Assembly: GCA_002067405.1 (NCBI GenBank)
Contig: MVRP01000007.1
Span: forward strand, 1 to 57,199
DNA length: 57,199 nucleotides
Direction of reading: 5' to 3'
Source: Syntrophorhabdaceae bacterium PtaU1.Bin034
Lineage (GTDB): Bacteria; Desulfobacterota_G; Syntrophorhabdia; Syntrophorhabdales; WCHB1-27
Part shown: piece after piece, positions 17,058 through 25,962 of the stretch
Position numbering within the stretch: position 1 is the stretch's first letter
Layout of the letters: every line of letters begins with the position of its first letter
Position numbers and translations under genes: made by a program
Notes under the pieces: generated by a model
What the model saw: only the letters and a program-made list of their open reading frames with translations
Told to the model about the DNA's origin: nothing
Databases searched by the model: none

Positions 17058-19418
17058 TTATTTTCCATGCTCTCTTAATGCCTTGAACATCCTTTCAGGC
17101 GTTACGGGAATCCTCATTACCCTGACGCCCGTTGCATCGTAGACCGCGTTGACCACTGCAGATATGACCGCAGCCCTTGCGCACTCTCCGGCTTCCTTGG
17201 CACCGAACGGCCCGTTCGGGTCGAAGTCACAACAATCAATCACTTCGATCTCGGGTATGTCGAAAGCCCTTGGTATTTCATAATCTACGAGGTTCGGGTT
17301 GAGGACACGCCCTTCGTCATCCATGATCTCTTCGTATAGAGCGTCACTCATCCCCTGAACCGCCTGGCTTATCATCTGCCCTCTTATGCCCGCCGAATTT
17401 ATCTCGAAGCCGCAGTCATCCGCGACCACTATCTTGAGGACACGGATCCTGCCCGTTTCCCTGTCGACTTCGACTTCAGCGGTAGACGCCGTAAAACCGT
17501 AGGCATCCGTAAACCTGCCGGTACCTCTTGAAAGGCTGGGGTAGAATTCGATCTCCGGGACCGCCTTCTTGTGCCCGTGTCCGATAAGCGGATCGCCGAG
17601 ATGCTTCTGGATGTGAAATCTCATAAGCTCCGTAAAACTGTAGGATCTCTTCGGGTTGCTCCTGAGAAATGCCATCTTGTCTTTAAGCTGTATGTCTTCC
17701 GGCTTTGCCCTCATTACTTCACATGCCACCTTGACGATCTTTTCTTTCAGGTCCATCGCGGCATTATAGACCGCCCCGCCTCCGACGAACATACCACCGC
17801 TCAGGAAGTTGCTGTAGTTCATCGGGCAAAGCTCTGAGTCGCTCGATATCAGCGTCACGTCCTCAACCTGCAGTCCAAGGCACTCTGCCGCGATCTGGCT
17901 GTAGGTGGTATCCGCACCCTGACCGAACTCGCAGTCGCCCTCCATAAGGGTGATCGTACCATCGTGGTTGAGCCTGACTATTGCCGTACACGCAAACGGC
18001 CAGTATCCGGAACCGCTGAACATGCCGTTGATGCCGATGCCCACGCCCCGGTTTTTGCCTCTCTGTTTGCCCCGTTTTTCCTTCCATCCTATAGCCTCGG
18101 CAGACCTCTTGATGGCCTCCGGCAGACCGTAGCTGTGGAGCGTGTCGCCGTTAGGAATGACGTCCCCTTTCTTTCTGAGATTCTTCAACAGGAACTCTAC
18201 GGGGTCCAGACCCAGGTCTTCGCAGATCTGGTCGTACTGTGAGTCAGCCGCAAGCCGCATCTGAGGGGCGCCGTGACCTCTTCTCGCGAAGTTGAAGTTC
18301 TTGTTCGTGTAGACGGCAACGCCTTCGTGCCTCACATTTTTGCGGTCGAGGCAGGAATCGCACATAGCGTGGCTCAAAAACATTGCAACCGGTGCGCTGC
18401 ATTTGTACGCCCCGGCATCAACAATCACGTTGCAGTGCTGGGCAACAATCGTCCCGTCCTTCTTCACGCCCGTTTTTATATTGATATCGAACCTGTGGCT
18501 GTTTCTGCATGACGAGAAGACTTCTTCTCTTGTCAGCTCTATCTTGACCGGCTTGCACAGCTTCCTCGCAAGAAAACCGCATATGACTTCGTAGTCGAAA
18601 CACGGAGCCTTCCCGCCGAATGCGCCACCAACGTACGTCTTGTGGATCCTTACCTTCGTAATGGGAATCCCCAGCGTCTTGTGCAGCCAGTACCGTTTCA
18701 ATTCGTAGGCCATGTGGTTCATCCACACGTCGAGCTTCTGCTCGAAAGGATCCCAACTCGCCACCATCGTGTGCGGCTCCATTGCCATGTGTGAGGTACC
18801 CGGGCTCCTGGAATGATCTTCCCGGATATAATCCGCTTCGGCAAACCCTTTCTCCACATCGCCGTATGCGACAAATGTCTTCGCGGCGATATTGTTGACC
18901 GGTTTGAAGGAATGCGACTTTCTCGCAACACCCCAGTCTTCCCACGCGCATGACGTGTTGCGGGTAATTTCGCCATGAATTTGAGGCGCGCCTTCTTTCA
19001 TCGCTTCAACAGGATCAAAGATGGGTTGAATAGGGTCATAGTCTACCTGGATGAGGTCCAGAGCGTCCTCCGCGGTATCAGGATCGACAGCGGCAACTGC
19101 CGCTACCGTCTCTCCTATGAAGCGGACCTTATCTTCAGCGATGGGTCGTTCCTCCGCCGGGTAGTTGGGGGTATCGACAAAACCGTATCTGATCCCCCAG
19201 GTGTCCTTCCCGGTGATCACTGCCACAACGCCGGGCAGCTTCTCGGCTTTGCTGGTGTCGATATTGAGGATCCTCGCGTGAGGGAGGGGACTTCTCAGCA
19301 GCTTCGCATAAAGCATGCCGGGAAGAAAAATGTCGGTCGTATATATTGCCTTGCCCGTGAGTTTGGCCTTGCCATCAACCCTCGGTAACGGTTTTCCTAC
19401 TACAGATAGCTCACTCAT
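17058..19418 (-). CDS. Molybdenum hydroxylase large (Mo-cofactor) subunit
   Basis: A 786-residue xanthine-dehydrogenase-family catalytic subunit, close in style to 4-hydroxybenzoyl-CoA reductase and CO dehydrogenase large chains. VGKPLPRVDGKAKLTGKAIY opens the fold; YVGGAFGGK (GGAFGGK at 264-270) and GQGADTTYSQIAAE are Mo-pterin segments; PFGAKEAGE near the C terminus supplies the catalytic Glu. The ATG at 19418 overlaps the 2Fe-2S subunit stop (ATGA); a frame from 19493 is rejected. Substrate specificity cannot be read from sequence. It could hydroxylate a heteroaromatic ring or reduce an aryl-CoA. Confidence 0.9.
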   Translation of the reverse strand: MSELSVVGKPLPRVDGKAKLTGKAIYTTDIFLPGMLYAKLLRSPLPHARILNIDTSKAEKLPGVVAVITGKDTWGIRYGFVDTPNYPAEERPIAEDKVRFIGETVAAVAAVDPDTAEDALDLIQVDYDPIQPIFDPVEAMKEGAPQIHGEITRNTSCAWEDWGVARKSHSFKPVNNIAAKTFVAYGDVEKGFAEADYIREDHSRSPGTSHMAMEPHTMVASWDPFEQKLDVWMNHMAYELKRYWLHKTLGIPITKVRIHKTYVGGAFGGKAPCFDYEVICGFLARKLCKPVKIELTREEVFSSCRNSHRFDINIKTGVKKDGTIVAQHCNVIVDAGAYKCSAPVAMFLSHAMCDSCLDRKNVRHEGVAVYTNKNFNFARRGHGAPQMRLAADSQYDQICEDLGLDPVEFLLKNLRKKGDVIPNGDTLHSYGLPEAIKRSAEAIGWKEKRGKQRGKNRGVGIGINGMFSGSGYWPFACTAIVRLNHDGTITLMEGDCEFGQGADTTYSQIAAECLGLQVEDVTLISSDSELCPMNYSNFLSGGMFVGGGAVYNAAMDLKEKIVKVACEVMRAKPEDIQLKDKMAFLRSNPKRSYSFTELMRFHIQKHLGDPLIGHGHKKAVPEIEFYPSLSRGTGRFTDAYGFTASTAEVEVDRETGRIRVLKIVVADDCGFEINSAGIRGQMISQAVQGMSDALYEEIMDDEGRVLNPNLVDYEIPRAFDIPEIEVIDCCDFDPNGPFGAKEAGECARAAVISAVVNAVYDATGVRVMRIPVTPERMFKALREHGK

Positions 19419-19906
19419 TTCTTCCCCTCCTTTCTCTTTCGCACTACATCCATAATAGTCTCGATATACTGTACGTAGCCCGTGCACCTGCACAGGTTTC
19501 CTTCCATGTCCCTTCTTATGTCTTCCTCCGTAGGGTCAGGCATCTCTTCCAGCATGGCCGTGGAGGACATCAGTTTCCCCGGAGTACAGAACCCGCACTG
19601 GAAAGCATTGTGCTCCAAAAATGCCTGCTGAAGGGGCGACAGCGTGCCGTCTTTCGAGGCCAGCCCCTCAACGGAGGTGACTTCCCTGCCGTTCACCTGC
19701 ATCGCGAGAACGGAGCAGGCCTTTACCGCCATTTTGTCAACTATCACGGTGCAGGCCCCGCAAGAATTATCCATACAGGCCTGCTTCGTGCCCGTTAAGC
19801 GCAATTCATTCCTCAACAGCTGAAGCAGTGTCGTTCTCGGTTTTATTGCAACCTCGTACGCTTCGCCATTAATCTTTACGTTTATCGCTTTTTTTGTGCT
19901 ATCCAT
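19415..19906 (-). CDS. Molybdenum hydroxylase 2Fe-2S subunit
   Basis: A 163-residue small subunit carrying two [2Fe-2S] clusters that pass electrons from the Mo site to FAD. The plant-ferredoxin-type cluster is in KQACMDNSCGACTV with a further Cys in KACSVLAMQ; the second all-helical cluster is in CGFCTPG and NLCRCTGY. Length and motif order match HcrC, CoxS and CutS-type subunits. It is coupled to the large subunit by a 4-nt overlap and lies 26 bp after the FAD subunit. Confidence 0.93.
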   Translation of the reverse strand: MDSTKKAINVKINGEAYEVAIKPRTTLLQLLRNELRLTGTKQACMDNSCGACTVIVDKMAVKACSVLAMQVNGREVTSVEGLASKDGTLSPLQQAFLEHNAFQCGFCTPGKLMSSTAMLEEMPDPTEEDIRRDMEGNLCRCTGYVQYIETIMDVVRKRKEGKK

Positions 19907-19932
19907 ATCGCGGCTTCCTCCTTTAGCTATTA

Positions 19933-20805
19933 TTAAGCTCTCTTCGCTTTTTCGAAGGCCTCTTTGACCGCACGTTTCACAAGGACCTTCACGAGTTCTT
20001 TCCTGTATTCGGCTGAAGCGTGCACGTCCGAGGTGGGATCAGTTTCCGACGCGGCCGTAATTCCTGCTTCTTCAATCAGGGCATCGGTCAATTTCTTGCC
20101 TTTCAGCATCTCAGCCGCTTTCTTCGCAATAAGCGGAACCGGTGCAACCGCGCTCATGATAATTTTTGCGTCCTTGCATACATCGCTGCCCGGTTCTACC
20201 GTAATCGCGACAGAGGTCGATACTATCTTGATCCCTGCTTCTATCGTACTGAATTTCATGTACTCCACTGCCGTATCGGCAGCGGGAGGCGGAAGCTGGA
20301 TCTCGGCCAGTATCTCATCCGGTTCGATAACGGTAGTAAAGTAATCCTCAAAAAAGTTTTCGAGGGGCACTGTTCTTTCCCCTTTCGCCTTTACCAGCCT
20401 CAATTTTGCACCCAGGGCGATCAGCGAAGGCGCAGGGTCGCCGATAGGGTCGGCGCTGCAAAGATTACCTCCGATCGTGCCCCAATTGCGTGTCTGAACT
20501 GAAGCAACGCTCTTTTCCATTTCAGAAAGAACCGGGTATTTCTGCTTTATCAATTCAGATTTTTCAATTGCCCGGTGTGTGGTGAGCGCCCCCATTTTCA
20601 GACCGGTGCTCTCGTCAAATTTAATGTAGTCAAGTTCTTTGAGCCCCTTGATATCGATCAGACACGTCGGGCTGATAAGTTTCTGCCTGAGCAGCGTAAT
20701 GAGTGACTGCCCGCCCGCAAGTATCTTGCCCACATCCTTGTACTGGGAGATTAGAGAGCAAGCCTCTTGCAGACTGCCAGCTGGAAAATATTCGAAATCT
20801 TTCAT
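19933..20805 (-). CDS. Molybdenum hydroxylase FAD subunit
   Basis: A 290-residue FAD-binding medium subunit. ILAGGQSLITLLRQKL and TIGGNLCSADPIGDPAPSLIALGA are the two FAD pyrophosphate motifs of the CoxM/XdhB family, followed by the C-terminal CO-dehydrogenase flavoprotein domain. It starts 2 nt after the CoxG-like gene. No extra 4Fe-4S insertion of the 4-hydroxybenzoyl-CoA reductase beta type is visible (the protein is short and has few cysteines), so it resembles ordinary hydroxylases on that point. Confidence 0.92.
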   Translation of the reverse strand: MKDFEYFPAGSLQEACSLISQYKDVGKILAGGQSLITLLRQKLISPTCLIDIKGLKELDYIKFDESTGLKMGALTTHRAIEKSELIKQKYPVLSEMEKSVASVQTRNWGTIGGNLCSADPIGDPAPSLIALGAKLRLVKAKGERTVPLENFFEDYFTTVIEPDEILAEIQLPPPAADTAVEYMKFSTIEAGIKIVSTSVAITVEPGSDVCKDAKIIMSAVAPVPLIAKKAAEMLKGKKLTDALIEEAGITAASETDPTSDVHASAEYRKELVKVLVKRAVKEAFEKAKRA

Positions 20806-20807
20806 AG

Positions 20808-21266
20808 TTATTTCTCCTTATGTCCTTCGATTTTCTCTTTCACCGCGCTTATGAATTCTGCACCAATTTTCTTTGCCTGTGCCCGCATGATCCTGTCGCC
20901 GAATAACGCAATCCTGCCCACAACAGTGACGTTTGACGAGTATGAAACCTCGGTTTCGTCCTCCGATACTGCTCTGAGGTGAACATCACTCGATTGGTTA
21001 AAGCTGCCCGCCATGCCTAGGTCCGCCCCTTTGCCTTCCATATGGATATGTTTTGGCTCATCTATCTGGGTCAGCGACGTGGTGATCTTGAACTTTACTT
21101 TTATGGGTCCGACGCCGGCTTTTACGGTTGCCACATAGGTTCGACCATCTATCGCTTCGATGCTCTCGCAACCCGGGACACAACTTCCTATCTGATCGGG
21201 ATTGATAATGAACTCCCAGACCTTCTTAACAGGCGCATTCACGAGAAACTTTTCTTGAATCTCCAT
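20808..21266 (-). CDS. CoxG-like SRPBCC-domain protein
   Basis: A 152-residue START/Bet v1-fold protein of the carbon monoxide dehydrogenase subunit G family. APVKKVWEFIINPDQIGSCVPGCESIEAIDG is the family signature, then VKAGVGPIKVKFKI and a C-terminal helix. CoxG proteins accompany molybdenum hydroxylases and are thought to act in assembly or membrane recruitment. The ATG at 21266 fits family N termini; a GTG at 21281, close to an AAGGAG box, would add five residues. Its 5' end overlaps the small Cys-rich frame. Confidence 0.87.
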   Translation of the reverse strand: MEIQEKFLVNAPVKKVWEFIINPDQIGSCVPGCESIEAIDGRTYVATVKAGVGPIKVKFKITTSLTQIDEPKHIHMEGKGADLGMAGSFNQSSDVHLRAVSEDETEVSYSSNVTVVGRIALFGDRIMRAQAKKIGAEFISAVKEKIEGHKEK

Positions 21267-21417
21267 CTTGTAGATCCTCACCTCCTCCTTGTTCTTCCTT
21301 CTCCTTTTTGGCCTTGGCCTTTAACTCACCCGCAAGCAGGCACTGGTCTTCCCTCGGACATTTCCCTTTCTTCACAAACATGCATTCCTGCCTGCCGTAA
21401 AGACATTCGATCCTCAT
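21226..21417 (-). CDS. Small cysteine-rich protein of unknown function
   Basis: A 63-residue frame with four N-terminal cysteines spaced C-x6-C-x7-C-x5-C, plus two at the very end, and a Lys/Glu-rich middle (KAKAKKEKEEQ). AAGGAGG lies nine bases before the ATG, a good ribosome site. The 3' part overlaps the CoxG-like start by about 40 nt in another frame. The spacing suggests a metal or Fe-S site. I do not recognise the family; a truncated real reading frame or a chance ORF remains possible. Confidence 0.5.
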   Translation of the reverse strand: MRIECLYGRQECMFVKKGKCPREDQCLLAGELKAKAKKEKEEQGGGEDLQDGDSRKVSRECAC

Positions 21418-21476
21418 CCCCTGACACCTCCTTCCACGTATTTTTTATATCCACATGCTTTAAATTCTGTTTTGGT

Positions 21477-22415
21477 TTAATAGCCGAGGGCAAAATCGCC
21501 GATTGAGCGATCAATGGCGTGGCGTATCGCCTCTTCTATGACTTCCCTCGTTCTTTCCGTCACTTCCGAATCGGGCGACCCGCAGATCTCGGTCGCGGCA
21601 GCATCCGCTGCGTCAATGATCAGGTGGTCATCGATAGGATTGCCTTTCATTATCGCCGGCCCCTCCATTGATTCTATGGGTACATCCCCGATCCCACCCA
21701 CGACGATCCTTATGTCCTCGATATCGACGTGTTTAAGGTCGAGCCTGAGGAAAACAGCAACGCCTATACTGGGTTGGTCTCCTGTCCCGGCACTTTTCTC
21801 GTAGGTAAGGCCTACTTCACTTTCCTGCTGTTTGGGTATCCTTATCTCCGTGAGAACCTCGTATATGGCTCCATCCTTGCCGGCCGCAAGCAGGTCCTCT
21901 ATCGACATCGTTTCCCAGCCCTGAACCCCCTGCCGTACGGCCTTTGCGTCCAATACCATCAGGGCAGGGGCAATATCGGAGGCTCTTTCAGGGCTGAAGA
22001 GGCACCCGCCGATCGTCGCCATGTAATAGCCCCACCTGGCCTTGTTCACCCGATGCTCCCTCCGGTTAATCGCCTCGACCAGGACCCCTGCCTTTTCATT
22101 GATGATCTGTGAACTGCTCAGGTCAAAAAGGGTTGCACAGCTTCCTATCTTCACGCCCTCTTCCGCAAAATCGTTATACGGTTCGATGTAGTGCAGGTTC
22201 GGAATGCTCTTAAGGTTGATGAGATACTCAGGCGTTATCTTTCCCTCTTTCATCAAAGGGATGAGTTGTGTTCCGCCGCTGATCAGTTTTGCCTTTTCCT
22301 TGTGCTCTGCGAACATCGAACATGCTTCTTTCAGGGAATCAGGCTCCAGGTACTCACATGTGAAGGAGCTGCATTCTATGAAACTTGCTAAATCCTGAAA
22401 ATAACCTGAGCTCAT
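21477..22415 (-). CDS. Second, divergent molybdenum hydroxylase FAD subunit
   Basis: A 312-residue FAD-binding protein of the same family as the subunit at 19933, but clearly divergent. AKLISGGTQLIPLMKEGKI and TIGGCLFSPERASDIAPALMVLDA match the two FAD motifs, with SP replacing the usual SADP. It is the first gene of the operon. The ATG at 22415 has GGAGG five bases upstream. Two FAD subunits in one operon are unusual; one may serve a different electron partner, or form a second complex with shared subunits. Confidence 0.85.
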   Translation of the reverse strand: MSSGYFQDLASFIECSSFTCEYLEPDSLKEACSMFAEHKEKAKLISGGTQLIPLMKEGKITPEYLINLKSIPNLHYIEPYNDFAEEGVKIGSCATLFDLSSSQIINEKAGVLVEAINRREHRVNKARWGYYMATIGGCLFSPERASDIAPALMVLDAKAVRQGVQGWETMSIEDLLAAGKDGAIYEVLTEIRIPKQQESEVGLTYEKSAGTGDQPSIGVAVFLRLDLKHVDIEDIRIVVGGIGDVPIESMEGPAIMKGNPIDDHLIIDAADAAATEICGSPDSEVTERTREVIEEAIRHAIDRSIGDFALGY

Positions 22416-22434
22416 ATCCACCTCCAATTTTGGT

Positions 22435-22452
22435 AATCCCCGGTCGGGGATT
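22435..22452 (-). promoter_or_regulatory. Hairpin beside the ribosome site of the hydroxylase operon
   Basis: AATCCCC, a GGTC loop and GGGGATT form a perfect 7-bp stem about 10 nt upstream of the GGAGG of the first gene. It could affect translation initiation or message stability. No known riboswitch consensus was recognised around it. Confidence 0.4.
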
Positions 22453-22545
22453 TATGATCACATTGCGACAGTGCCGTAACGTTTCCTTGGATTTCCCTCT
22501 GTCTCGCGAATGTTTCCGTATTTGCGGCCCATGGCTGTAAAGATA

Positions 22546-22560
22546 GCAATTACAATGCCA
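22546..22560 (-). promoter_or_regulatory. Sigma-54 (-24/-12) promoter of the molybdenum hydroxylase operon
   Basis: On the minus strand TGGCAT, five bases, then TTGC gives the GG-N10-GC spacing of sigma-54 promoters. It lies about 130 nt before the start at 22415, inside the 450-bp gap downstream of an NtrC-type activator gene. It is the best regulatory match in the gap. Confidence 0.75.
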
Positions 22561-22644
22561 GGTGTTCTTTACTGGCAATCAGCCGGTAAATTGTTGGTAT
22601 TTTGGGTGTTTTTTTGTGATTGCGGGTTGCTATGATGAACGGAC

Positions 22645-22679
22645 GGATTGTAACTTCAGATGCACTATCGCGATTACAT
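22645..22679. promoter_or_regulatory. Candidate activator binding site (UAS) of the hydroxylase operon
   Basis: TGCACTATCGCGATTACAT (22661-22679) contains TGCA-N7-GATT, the same pattern as each arm of the palindrome at 25927-25962. An imperfect inverted half (TGTAACTTCAGATGCA) abuts it, making a dyad centred on TGCA. The site is about 100 bp upstream of the -24 element, a usual enhancer distance. A second inverted pair, GGTGTTTTTTT (22605) and AAAAAAACACC (22691), brackets the same stretch. Confidence 0.5.
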
Positions 22680-22865
22680 TCGTTCCTTCAAAAAAAACAC
22701 CGTGGTGATCGCCCGGTTGTTGGAGGTCTTGTAACTCTTTCTTATTATTTGGTTCTTCCCTGATTCATTCTGGCAGCCGCCTGTGCCGATCGAAGGCAGC
22801 AGACTTTCGAAAACGTGGTGTATCCCTGCGGTTTCATGTAACCTCGAGGATTCATATCAGCTCTC

Positions 22866-24266
22866 TTACATGTATTCTTCTTTTTTTATTTTATAGCGTT
22901 TCAGCATGCGCTGAATGGAAGGTCGTTGTACTTTTATCTCTTTGGCTGTTTTTGAAATATTACCCTGATAGTACTTCAGGGCGTCGACAAGGTATTCTTT
23001 CGTAAACTCATCCAGGCATCTTTTTCTCGCTTGCGGAAAGTCCATACGTAAAAGATCCATGTGCTCTTCCAGCCCTGCCGACCTTTTCAACTGCATCCTT
23101 TCCGGCAGATCGTGCACGGTTATTCTTCGCTGGGCTGCCGTAATAACAACCCTCTGCACCACGTTTTCCAGCTCTCTGACGTTGCCCGGCCATTCATATT
23201 CCTGAAAAAGTGCCAATACACTCCGGTCCACCACCAATTCTTTCTTATCGAACTGCTTTTTGAATTTATCGAGGAAGAAGTGCATCAAAGGCAATATGTC
23301 GTCCTTGCGGTGTCTTAGAGGGGGAATATCAATTTTTACGACGTTTATCCGGAAGTACAGATCTTCTCTAAATTTCCCTTCTCTCACGGCCTGCTCAAGA
23401 TTCCTGTTGGTTGCCGCAAGGATCCTCGTATCGACCTTGACCGGCTTCGTACCGCCGACAGGAATAATCTCGCGGTCCTGTACCATGCGCAGCAGCTTCC
23501 CCTGAAGTGACATGGGGAGTTCACTTATCTCATCAAGAAATATGGTCCCCTTGTCGGCGACCTTGAAATAGCCTTCCTTGTTCGCGTAAGCCCCGGTGAA
23601 CGCACCTTTCGTATACCCGAAGAGCTCGCTCTCCAAAAGACTTTCGGTGACCGCTGCGCAGTCGACGACGACGAAGGGATAATCGCGCCTCGGGCTGATG
23701 GAATGTATTGTCCGCGCCATCAGTCCTTTTCCGGTGCCGGTCTCTCCCTCGATGAGAACATTGCAGTCTATCGGTGAAATCTTTTGCACCAGGTCGAAGA
23801 TTCGCTGAACTTCGTCGCTCACGCCGACAAAGTCACGGTAACAGGAAACCTCCTTCAGTTGGTCCCTCAAGACGCCGATCTCACTTTTCAATGAAAAGGT
23901 CGTTTGAACATGCTCGACAACCTTGAGCAGTCGATCCACATCAAACGGCTTGGTGATATAGTCGTACGCACCCAGCTTCATGGCCTCCACTGCACCGTCC
24001 ACCGTTCCGTACCCCGTGATCATGACCACTTCTGTATGCGGGCGGATTTCTTTTATGCGCTCGAGCAGTTCCATGCCGTTGATCCCGGGCATCCGGATAT
24101 CGGCAATGACTAAAGAAAAATCATGCTTCTTCACCAGAAAAAGTGCCTTTTCACCGTCATTTGCCCCTTGCACGTGGTAATTCTTCTTCTGGAGCAATTG
24201 AACGCACCTGTCCCTGATGCTATCCTCATCGTCCACTATGAGGACACTGAATTTATCCTTTTTCAT
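22866..24266 (-). CDS. NtrC-family sigma-54-dependent response regulator
   Basis: A 466-residue activator. The receiver domain (1-120) has the acidic pair Asp12/13, phospho-acceptor Asp56 and Lys106. The AAA+ domain shows Walker A GETGTGKG at 174-181, the sigma-54 contact loop GAFTGA at 221-226, and the Walker B segment GTIFLDEISELP. A Fis-type helix-turn-helix ends the protein (GNISKTAKEIKVQRPSIQRMLKRY). It is 15 bp downstream of the histidine kinase gene. The two flanking sigma-54 promoters are its obvious targets. Confidence 0.95.
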   Translation of the reverse strand: MKKDKFSVLIVDDEDSIRDRCVQLLQKKNYHVQGANDGEKALFLVKKHDFSLVIADIRMPGINGMELLERIKEIRPHTEVVMITGYGTVDGAVEAMKLGAYDYITKPFDVDRLLKVVEHVQTTFSLKSEIGVLRDQLKEVSCYRDFVGVSDEVQRIFDLVQKISPIDCNVLIEGETGTGKGLMARTIHSISPRRDYPFVVVDCAAVTESLLESELFGYTKGAFTGAYANKEGYFKVADKGTIFLDEISELPMSLQGKLLRMVQDREIIPVGGTKPVKVDTRILAATNRNLEQAVREGKFREDLYFRINVVKIDIPPLRHRKDDILPLMHFFLDKFKKQFDKKELVVDRSVLALFQEYEWPGNVRELENVVQRVVITAAQRRITVHDLPERMQLKRSAGLEEHMDLLRMDFPQARKRCLDEFTKEYLVDALKYYQGNISKTAKEIKVQRPSIQRMLKRYKIKKEEYM

Positions 24267-24281
24267 ATGGCTACCCTTCAG

Positions 24282-25775
24282 CTAACTTCTCTCGAAACCC
24301 CGTGCAACCGGAAGACTTATGGCAAATGAAGCTCCGCGTGGAAGATTTCTGACCGACAGCTTCCCCCCGTGTTCCTCTATGATCCTCTTGCTCACCGCGA
24401 GGCCCAGACCTGTCCCATTTGGCTTGGTGGTAAAAAAAGAATCAAAAATTCGCTCGATTATATCTCTTGGAATACCTTTGCCCGTGTCACTGATTTCAAT
24501 GTATGCCCACTTCCTTCGGTCGCCGTCTTTTACGTACGTCTTTATGGTAATTTCACCCCTATCCGGTACAATTACCTCCCGGGCGTTGTTGACGATATTG
24601 ATGACTACCTGCTGAAGGTTGTTCGCGTTGCCCCTCACATGTATTTCGTTCTCGGAAAAATGCCTCCTTATATCGATATTCTCCAGTCTCGCCTGGCGTT
24701 GAACGAGCAGGAGAGAGTCCTCGATCATATTATGGATGTTCAGCATCGTCCTTTCTGCCGGAACCCTCTTGGCGAAGTTGAGCACCTTCCCGATGACTCT
24801 CCTGCATCTGCTCGCGTCGTTTTCCATTTCCTTGAGCTCTTTGAGCAAAGGCTTCTTTTGAATGCGTCCTTTTTTCTCCAGGTCTTCAATCAACATCTGG
24901 ATCGCAATAATCAGACCACCCAGAGGGTTGTTGATCTCGTGGGCTATCTCACCCGCCATTTTCCCCAGCAGCGTCATTTTCTCGGATTGAAAAAGCGCCT
25001 GCTTGAGATCGTTTATCTCGGTGACATCCGTAATAACATTTATTAAGCCCCTGCCGCTCTCGGCCTCGCGCATGCACGATGAACTGACGAGAACCGTTAT
25101 CTTTCTGCTGTCTTTTGTCACAAGGGTAGTTTCAAAAACCTTCTTGCCTCCTCCCTGCTCGACATCACCCATATATACCGCAACTCGCTCGAGAGCCTCT
25201 TTTGCAATAAATGCACCGTAATGTCTCCCGATGATCTCTTCACGCCGATACCCTATGATCTCCCCGAACCTGCTGTTTACATAAGTGATGGTTCCGAATT
25301 CATCCAGTATCTGGATGCCGTCGTTCAGCGAGGCAACAACATTCTCATAAAATTCCTTAAGCCTGCCGATCTCGCGTTCTGCCTCTTCTTTTTCCTTGTC
25401 CAGTGTCAAGTCCGTCGCAACCCCTATCATCCCCACGGTTCTTCCATCTTCATCCCTGGCAGGTATGCAGATGACAAAAGCGGGAAATCTCTCCCCCGAC
25501 TTTCTCCGCAGTGAAATTTCTCCACGAAAGGTATTTCCGTTCCTTATATTCGCGAGGACATTTGGCTGAATGGCTCCGAGCATCGCTATATGTCTACCGA
25601 TAACCTCCTCCTGCGTATAAAGGAAGAGTTCTTCCGAGCCTTTGTTGAAGAATGCCATTTTCCCTTTCAGATCTGTTACGATGAAAGACTCAATGAGATT
25701 TTCAACGATATCTTCGAGGAATTGACGCGTGGTCCGTTTGAAGCCAAGAATTATGTTTTCCCAGTCTAGCGACAT
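24282..25775 (-). CDS. Cytosolic PAS-domain sensor histidine kinase
   Basis: A 497-residue kinase without membrane segments. Two PAS domains occupy about 15-125 and 140-255 and probably bind the inducer or sense redox. The H-box is EIAHEINNPLGG with His279. ATP-binding boxes are present: N (VVINIVNNAREV), G1 (ISDTGKGIP), F (FDSFFTTK) and G2 (GTGLGLAV). It forms an operon with the NtrC-type regulator and is transcribed away from the TRAP operon. The lack of a periplasmic domain suggests an intracellular signal such as the imported acid or its CoA ester. Confidence 0.94.
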   Translation of the reverse strand: MSLDWENIILGFKRTTRQFLEDIVENLIESFIVTDLKGKMAFFNKGSEELFLYTQEEVIGRHIAMLGAIQPNVLANIRNGNTFRGEISLRRKSGERFPAFVICIPARDEDGRTVGMIGVATDLTLDKEKEEAEREIGRLKEFYENVVASLNDGIQILDEFGTITYVNSRFGEIIGYRREEIIGRHYGAFIAKEALERVAVYMGDVEQGGGKKVFETTLVTKDSRKITVLVSSSCMREAESGRGLINVITDVTEINDLKQALFQSEKMTLLGKMAGEIAHEINNPLGGLIIAIQMLIEDLEKKGRIQKKPLLKELKEMENDASRCRRVIGKVLNFAKRVPAERTMLNIHNMIEDSLLLVQRQARLENIDIRRHFSENEIHVRGNANNLQQVVINIVNNAREVIVPDRGEITIKTYVKDGDRRKWAYIEISDTGKGIPRDIIERIFDSFFTTKPNGTGLGLAVSKRIIEEHGGKLSVRNLPRGASFAISLPVARGFERS

Positions 25776-25926
25776 CCTCTTCCCACCCGGAAAACAATCT
25801 TTAGCGAATGTATAGTGAAGTCAAGCATTGATGCACCTATTTTGTCAAACAGTTCAAGCAGCCAGGTGTGTTTTTATCATAAAAAACCATAAAATACAAG
25901 GAGTTACAATTAAGTTCCGGTTACCG

Positions 25927-25962
25927 TGCATCTCTCGGATTGCATGTAATCCGAGAGATGCA
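25927..25962. promoter_or_regulatory. Perfect 15-bp palindrome, candidate activator site
   Basis: TGCATCTCTCGGATT and AATCCGAGAGATGCA pair perfectly around GCATGT, in the 670-bp gap between the divergent kinase and TRAP genes. Each arm holds TGCA-N7-GATT, shared with the region upstream of the molybdenum hydroxylase operon. It lies about 285 bp before the TRAP sigma-54 box. No T-tract follows, so an operator or enhancer is more likely than a terminator. The rest of the gap is AT-rich and shows no gene. Confidence 0.6.
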
